Part shown: piece after piece, positions 52,269-64,000 of the stretch
Numbering within the stretch: the stretch's first letter is position 1
Layout: the number at the start of each line of letters is the position of its first letter
Assembly (NCBI RefSeq): GCF_000003815.2
Contig: NC_049997.1
Location: 15,665,595-15,729,594 of the forward strand
DNA: 64,000 nucleotides
Source: Branchiostoma floridae
Taxonomy: Eukaryota > Chordata > Leptocardii > Amphioxiformes > Branchiostomatidae
Direction of reading: 5' to 3'
The notes under the pieces: model-generated
Databases searched by the model: none
Seen by the model: the letters and a program-made list of their open reading frames with translations, nothing else
Told to the model about the DNA's origin: nothing
Made by a program: the position numbers and the translations under genes

Positions 52269-53649
52269 ATGAAGTTCTTCGTAACGGCTACAGTTGTGTT
52301 TTCTTTGTGCATGTCAACACTGGCATTTTCTCCATGGGAGCGAGGAAGTCGCCATGGTTGGATGGGAGAGATTCAAATGTTTCTCATTTTTTTTCTAGTT
52401 CCGACAAAATTTGCTTTCTGTGCACTGCATTAGTTTAGAGCCCTAGAGGGAGACATTCTCGACTGGACGACGAAAGTAGGTCTGTCTAAAAATTTGAAAT
52501 GTCTTCGTAAAAATAAAACGTTGCTTTAAACAAATGGAGAAAGGGTTTCAAACTATTTACATTGGTGAAAGAAGAATTCATATTTCTTTCAAAGTTTAGA
52601 TATTAAGCGTTGCGATGTTGAAGTCTTTCTGTTATGTACCCGCCAAAAAGGAAAATACTGATAAGACAAAACAATCAACAAAAAGTAGGCAAAAAACGTG
52701 CATGCATGTTCCGTGTGTGATAGTGATATCGGATCATAATATTGATAATGATGATGATAATGTATTAGTTTTATTTGTACAGGTTTGCTACCTCGCAGGC
52801 GTCCTCTTCCACGTCAAAGAGGTAAGATTTGATTTTTTTTCTTCAAGAAAATAGGCAAACAACGAGCTAGGGGGAACTAGATTATATATATTAAGTAATA
52901 TACAAAGCCATACAATGTACTGGTCGGCGAGCAACGTTACAACGTAAGAAATATTGCTGAAATGCAAGCTCTCTTACAGTACGTGTATGATAATTTGATA
53001 TGCATATGAACATATTCCCTAATTGTGTATATCAAACCCCTAACAACAGCTTGAAAGGATGCAACATTTTAAAAAAATTGTTTATTTTTCCCAGAATGCC
53101 CCGACGGCATGCCCATGGTACAGTGCATGCTGGATCCGTGTGACGTAGCCACCTGTCCCGGCAACCCCCGCGCGAGGTGTGAGCATAACTTCTGTGGCGG
53201 ATGTAACGCAGTGTTCTACGACAAGACCGGAGCGATGGCGGATTGTAACGGCGATGGTTTGTGTATTTTCACGTCATGTTAAACTCAAAAAGCAATTGTT
53301 ATCTTCCATTGTCTGTATACTTTTTTCTTAATACTGTTCAATTTTTGCAAATGGTCGGCTTGGGCAAGAACTTGCAAATGAAATTCAACATCATGAAACG
53401 TATGAAGCAATCACAGCAAATTAAAGATATTGATGAAAAAAAGTAGAATATAATTACATTCAGTGTGTGTGTTTCTAGGCGTCTCCCCCTCCCTTTCTCT
53501 CATGTAAAAATACAAATAAAGCTGTTTTGCTGTTGTTTAGGTGTGTGTGTGTGTGTCTCGGTACGTTTCGGTGTCTCGCTTTCGCCCTCCCCCTCCATCT
53601 CTCTCTCTCTTTTCCCCTCTCTCTTTCTCTCTTTCTCTCTCTCTCTGTG

Positions 53650-53689
<40 letters not shown>

Positions 53690-54436
53690 CCTGTCTCTCT
53701 CTCTCCCTGTCTCTCTCTCTCTGTCTCTCTTTCTCTCTCTCTCGCTTTCTCTTTCTCTTTCTCTTTCTCTCTCCCTTTCTCTTTTGGGTTGGGAATACAA
53801 TGAATGAGGTCGTTTTTTGGCTCCTAGATGCGTAACCTTCTTCATAATGTGAAACCTAGGCTGCCCGGATGACAAGCCCATGGCCCGATGCATGATGGAC
53901 CCGTGTGACGTCACGTCCTGCTCAGCCAATCCTGACGCCACCTGTGTGGCTGACTACTGTGGAGGGTGTAATGCAAACTTCTTCGACAGATCCGGCGAAC
54001 CAGCCTGTAAGGAACATTTTACTGTTGTCTTTCTTCTTCCTCTCCTTTCATCTGTCCATCCCTTCCTTTTTTTATCTTCGCCAAGAAGGTTGTAAAAAAA
54101 TTAATGCGCGCGCTGATATCATCCATAAAATTTACTTGCTGTAGCCTTAGTACAACATATAAATCGTGTAAACAGGATGACTGGTAACCAGTAGCCAGAC
54201 CGAAATGATACTACTCTGCGAAACAAGAGGTCTCACTTTTCGTCGCCATTTTGACAGGTTGTGGCGGTGAAGGGCAGTCATGTGACACCGGGCGGCCAAT
54301 AGGGAGGCAGGACGACTGTACCTGTCAGAGAGGCTTGGTGTGTTTTCCAAACGAGGGGTCTTTTACCAAAGGGACGTGCCAAACTGAGGAGTGGGTGGAA
54401 GAAAACGGAGGGCTACCACCTCAACCTATCGGTTAA
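52269..54436 (+). CDS. Small secreted cysteine-rich protein with twin CGGC repeats
   Basis: Five exons: 52269-52356, 52783-52821, 53095-53256, 53860-54006, 54258-54436; 615 nt, 204 residues, all introns phase 1. Residues 1-~20 are a signal peptide (MKFFVTATVVFSLCMSTLAF). Exons 3 and 4 encode homologous domains: CPDGMPMVQCMLDPCDVATC...CEHNFCGGCNAVFYD and CPDDKPMARCMMDPCDVTSC...CVADYCGGCNANFFD. Exon 5 encodes a different Cys module, CGGEGQSCDTGRP...DDCTCQRGLVCFPN...GTC, reminiscent of colipase/prokineticin- or IGFBP-like folds. The first donor (CATG|GTTGGA) is weak, and exon 2 (13 codons, Arg/Pro-rich) is the least certain. An extracellular disulphide-rich protein of unknown function; such domains occur in other invertebrate secreted proteins. 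Confidence 0.75.
53570..53785 (+). repeat. (CT)n-rich low-complexity tract
   Basis: Long pyrimidine tract of CTCTCT/TTTCTC in intron 3 of the cysteine-rich gene; open frames over it on both strands (poly-Ser/Leu and poly-Glu/Arg) are not genes. Confidence 0.95.
54093..54149. mobile_element. Half copy of the AAGTAAATTTTATGGATGACATC family
   Basis: TTAATGCGCGCGCTGATATC followed by ATCCATAAAATTTACTTGCT and GTAGCCTTA matches the right end of the elements at 45205 and 59098. No left end is found nearby. Confidence 0.6.
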
Positions 54437-56732
54437 GCTATGCATTGTGTATTATGCAGTCTTCCGTGTACTTATGGTCTCATAGATGAATTTTTTTCTT
54501 CCCATAGACTTTTATGTCATAATACGTGTTTTACATGGACGTGTTCATAATGAAGCTACAGCTAGTGTCAGCATATTTTTCATTCTATGTTTAGCATATT
54601 TACCCCATATCGTAGGAAAAAATTGCCAACGCCAAATAGACATACGTTCTTTGTTTATAGCAAGTCAAGTCAAAGTTTATTGCGAAACAATTGCAACGGG
54701 TACTTACAAACTACAATTGGTCAATCCACACAAAAGGCATTTTTTTAGCTGTTACTGTACAACCGCACCACTCAGAACCCAGGACTGTGTACCTCCGACT
54801 TAGCGCGTGGCTGCCAAACTTTACCTGCTAATTTTTCAGATGCAAACAAGCTTTCACCGACCTAACTTTTGAGATCAGTTTGCCTGTTTGAAAGAGAATT
54901 CCTCACAGCTAAACACAAGCTTCGTGCAGCCGTTTATTAATCTTTTTAGCTTGGACTTATAATCTACATTGTCATTGTCCTTGCGTAGTGTCATAGTCTA
55001 CATGGACCGTCTGACAGAATATATTTTAGGAGTAATACATCAATGAGACTTTAAATTACAGAGATAGTACAACACTTATCATAGCTGCTACAGTTTTCAA
55101 TCGTCCATCTACTATTTGCAATTGTACTCCGTCACTGAAGGGAAATTCTTCTGCCACGTTCCGCACATCTAATTTGTCGTGAGCATGGCAAAGACGAAAA
55201 TAGGCCACCTACTTTAGTACGCCCCCTTTCGTACCTGAACTGTAGTGCAGGCAGTTAACTTTAGTTGAACCGCAAAGGTATGTAGCAATCATGGAATCAA
55301 AATAAAGAATTTATACAAAAATCATGCCATCGTTTCAAATGTTGGTGCTTTTGTTTCGTATTTTTTCTTCAGCTCTTCTTTTCCACAACACTGTGCAAAA
55401 GGCCTATGACCTTTTAAGTTAAGCCTTTTGTGTTATGTGTTTTATGCATGGTTGCACCACATAATGACAGCTTTCAGTGAGTTGTACAACCAGATGTCTG
55501 TGGTGTGGTGTAAGTCATACTTTGCTAAGCTTACATTCCCGAATTATATGCAAATAGTCAGTTGTACACTCTTTTACACAGTAAGGTCTCACTGTCGCCT
55601 CTTGTAGCGTAACGGTTAGAGTAATCAAACTACGTTGTTTACTTTGGTAAAGGCACTATATAAACAAATGACAGAAAAAAATGTAAATAACATCAGAAAC
55701 CTAACTTAAGTCCACCATACTGCTGTTGTTCCTTATTCTATTACATTGTATCGTGCATATTTTTGATACGTTCGTACAGCTTTTGATAGAGATAACGAGA
55801 TAATAACCAACTGTACCACTCTTGTTATTATATCTTTTTGTGATACAAGCACCAAGAATGGCCATGGATGGATGTAGTGAAGGTCACATACTGTTAGGAA
55901 CATACCATATACTTAGCGGGGGGAGTCAATGTTTCTATGGCGAATCTGTTCTGCTCCATATTAGTACAAAGCTGGTACTGCTAGTATCTTTTTATTGTGT
56001 GAAATATGTACCACCGTATAAAAGGGCAATGCATTTGGATAGTATACATCATAAAAAGACCATTTATTCCCCCCTGAACAAATAAATTGTTCGAACTACG
56101 CCATTTTCCTTCAGAAAAAAGTAGTTGAACTTGTTCTGTGTGCGGGGTCTTGTTTTTTCTTCTTCTTTAATCAAGAAATATGTCTTATAACGGCCCTTTA
56201 AGGAAGAAGGCGAGGACATCATGTGAGATACAGGTACGGTGCTTTCTTAATTTTTGTAGCCTCCACCAGGCCTTGTCAAAGGGGTTCGTGGATATGGACA
56301 GTAGAATTTGGCAAAAATATGGGTGGGGGTAATTTGCCAAGAGTGTCAGTTCATGGGAGGGTAACATTTCAACAAATCTTACTCTTTTGGAGCCAAACTT
56401 CCCAGGCAAAACATTTTCCCCATAGTTAGGGTACTTAATCTGGTACAATCAATGTTACGTACACTGTAGTCTAAGCATATAAACATGTAGGTTCGGCTTT
56501 TTGGTAATGAAGAAAATGTAGGATTGTATAGCTACAGTCGGTTATTACAGACACATAATTGATATAAATTTTCATAATGATAATAATAATCAAAGGCTTG
56601 AGTGGTAGATGTCAGAAAAGACACTGCAGTCAGGAGACGACGACGACGTCCAACCTCAACATCTGCTTGGAGACTACATTTGTACTTGATATTTTATTCA
56701 AGTCAAACACAGACACACACACGTGTACACAG

Positions 56733-56801
<69 letters not shown>

Positions 56802-57086
56802 AACACTCAGACAAACGCACGCACACATATATGTACACACAGCACATACCCACGTATTTTTCCAGCGACCCGTGAAGCCTGGTAGAGGCTAGAGATACCA
56901 GCCGAACCACTACCACCCACCTGTTTTACCCAGAGTGCATTGCGGTAAACTTGCCGAAACGTCATATACTAGCACTGCACTCTCACACGTAAATGCCAAT
57001 GCCACCGCTGCGAAACGTAGTGTGTTTTAAAACTAAATTAGTTTGATTTATTTGATCGGTTGTCTCCACACGTACAGAGGCTAAAC
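54437..57086. other. Intergenic region between the cysteine-rich gene and CMAS
   Basis: No gene seen. It holds an AATAAA at 55301-55306 that may end the cysteine-rich transcript, and a (CA)n tract at 56723-56815. A possible tRNA-like stretch near 55597-55625 (TTGTAGCGTAACGGTTAGAG) lacks a full cloverleaf. Confidence 0.5.
56723..56815 (+). repeat. (CA)n microsatellite
   Basis: Nearly pure CA dinucleotide run upstream of CMAS. Confidence 0.95.
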
Positions 57087-63903
<6,817 letters not shown>

Positions 63904-63934
63904 ACATTGATTATGCAAATTCAAACCTAATTTG

Positions 63935-63940
63935 AATAAA
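63935..63940 (+). terminator. Polyadenylation signal of CMAS
   Basis: AATAAA 32 bp after the CMAS stop codon, with a second AATAAA 9 bases further on. Confidence 0.65.
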
Positions 63941-64000
63941 GAAAATAAAGAAAAATATAAGAAACTACTATAATTCAGTACTGGTAAGTAATGGGAATTT

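Noticed and set aside
53465-53941. Poly-Ser/Leu (+) and Glu/Arg-rich (-) open frames.
   Set aside because: Translation of a (CT)n tract; no codon structure, and it lies in an intron.
55822-56085. An 87-codon frame with hydrophobic stretches (LLYLFVIQAPRMAMDGC...).
   Set aside because: No splice or promoter support, no recognisable domain, and isolated in intergenic DNA.

Overview
The window looks like a chordate, most likely amphioxus (Branchiostoma), nuclear scaffold. Its genes are split by GT-AG introns, the non-coding DNA is crowded with short terminal-inverted-repeat (TIR) and foldback elements, there are three assembly gaps, and one gene is an LRR-Ig receptor of a type known to be expanded in amphioxus. 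I see no prokaryotic or viral genes and no intact RNA gene. All gene models were hand-built from reading frames, splice signals and phase agreement.

Layout. 2.9-7.3 kb (+): the 3' half of a CARF (calcium-responsive transcription factor) gene; its 5' exons lie beyond or are not recognisable in the first 2.8 kb, which hold a Harbinger-like element and smaller MITEs. 10.7-13.2 kb (+): a single-exon LRR-Ig transmembrane receptor with a minisatellite-encoded cytoplasmic tail and an in-frame TGA after which the reading frame and repeat continue. 13.6-17.7 kb: a 5'-truncated non-LTR retrotransposon (-) with a 16-bp flanking direct repeat, itself split by a 2.4-kb TIR element. 18.6-27.6 kb (-): a CUT-class homeobox gene with seven coding exons, four divergent CUT domains and a C-terminal homeodomain. 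30.0-32.6 kb (+): a nine-finger C2H2 zinc-finger gene, head-to-head with the CUT gene. 37.8-44.4 kb (+): a Death-domain protein with a long, probably disordered, motif-rich tail. 47.3-49.9 kb (+): a secreted, very acidic precursor-like protein, followed by a diverged copy of its last exon at 50.5 kb. 52.3-54.4 kb (+): a small secreted cysteine-rich protein. 57.1-63.9 kb (+): a complete single-domain CMP-sialic acid synthetase (CMAS).

The most notable observation is that the divergent CUT-homeobox and zinc-finger genes begin with the same ~55-residue N-terminal module, which I do not recognise as a named family (it is weakly SAP-like). The two start codons are 2.4 kb apart and probably share a bidirectional promoter. 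This suggests a local duplication or domain-capture event that made two different DNA-binding proteins with a common N-terminus. The CUT protein is atypical: the conserved SQG motif is missing from all four CUT domains and the homeodomain reads WFQNRR.

Other points: the LRR-Ig tail carries about 15 YxN motifs (Grb2-SH2-like) and the Death-domain tail carries two DYVKM (p85-SH2-like YxxM) repeats, so both could be phosphotyrosine scaffolds. Otherwise the genes do not form an obvious pathway. The non-coding DNA records many transposition events with readable target-site duplications (TAA, TTAA and 8-bp hAT types).
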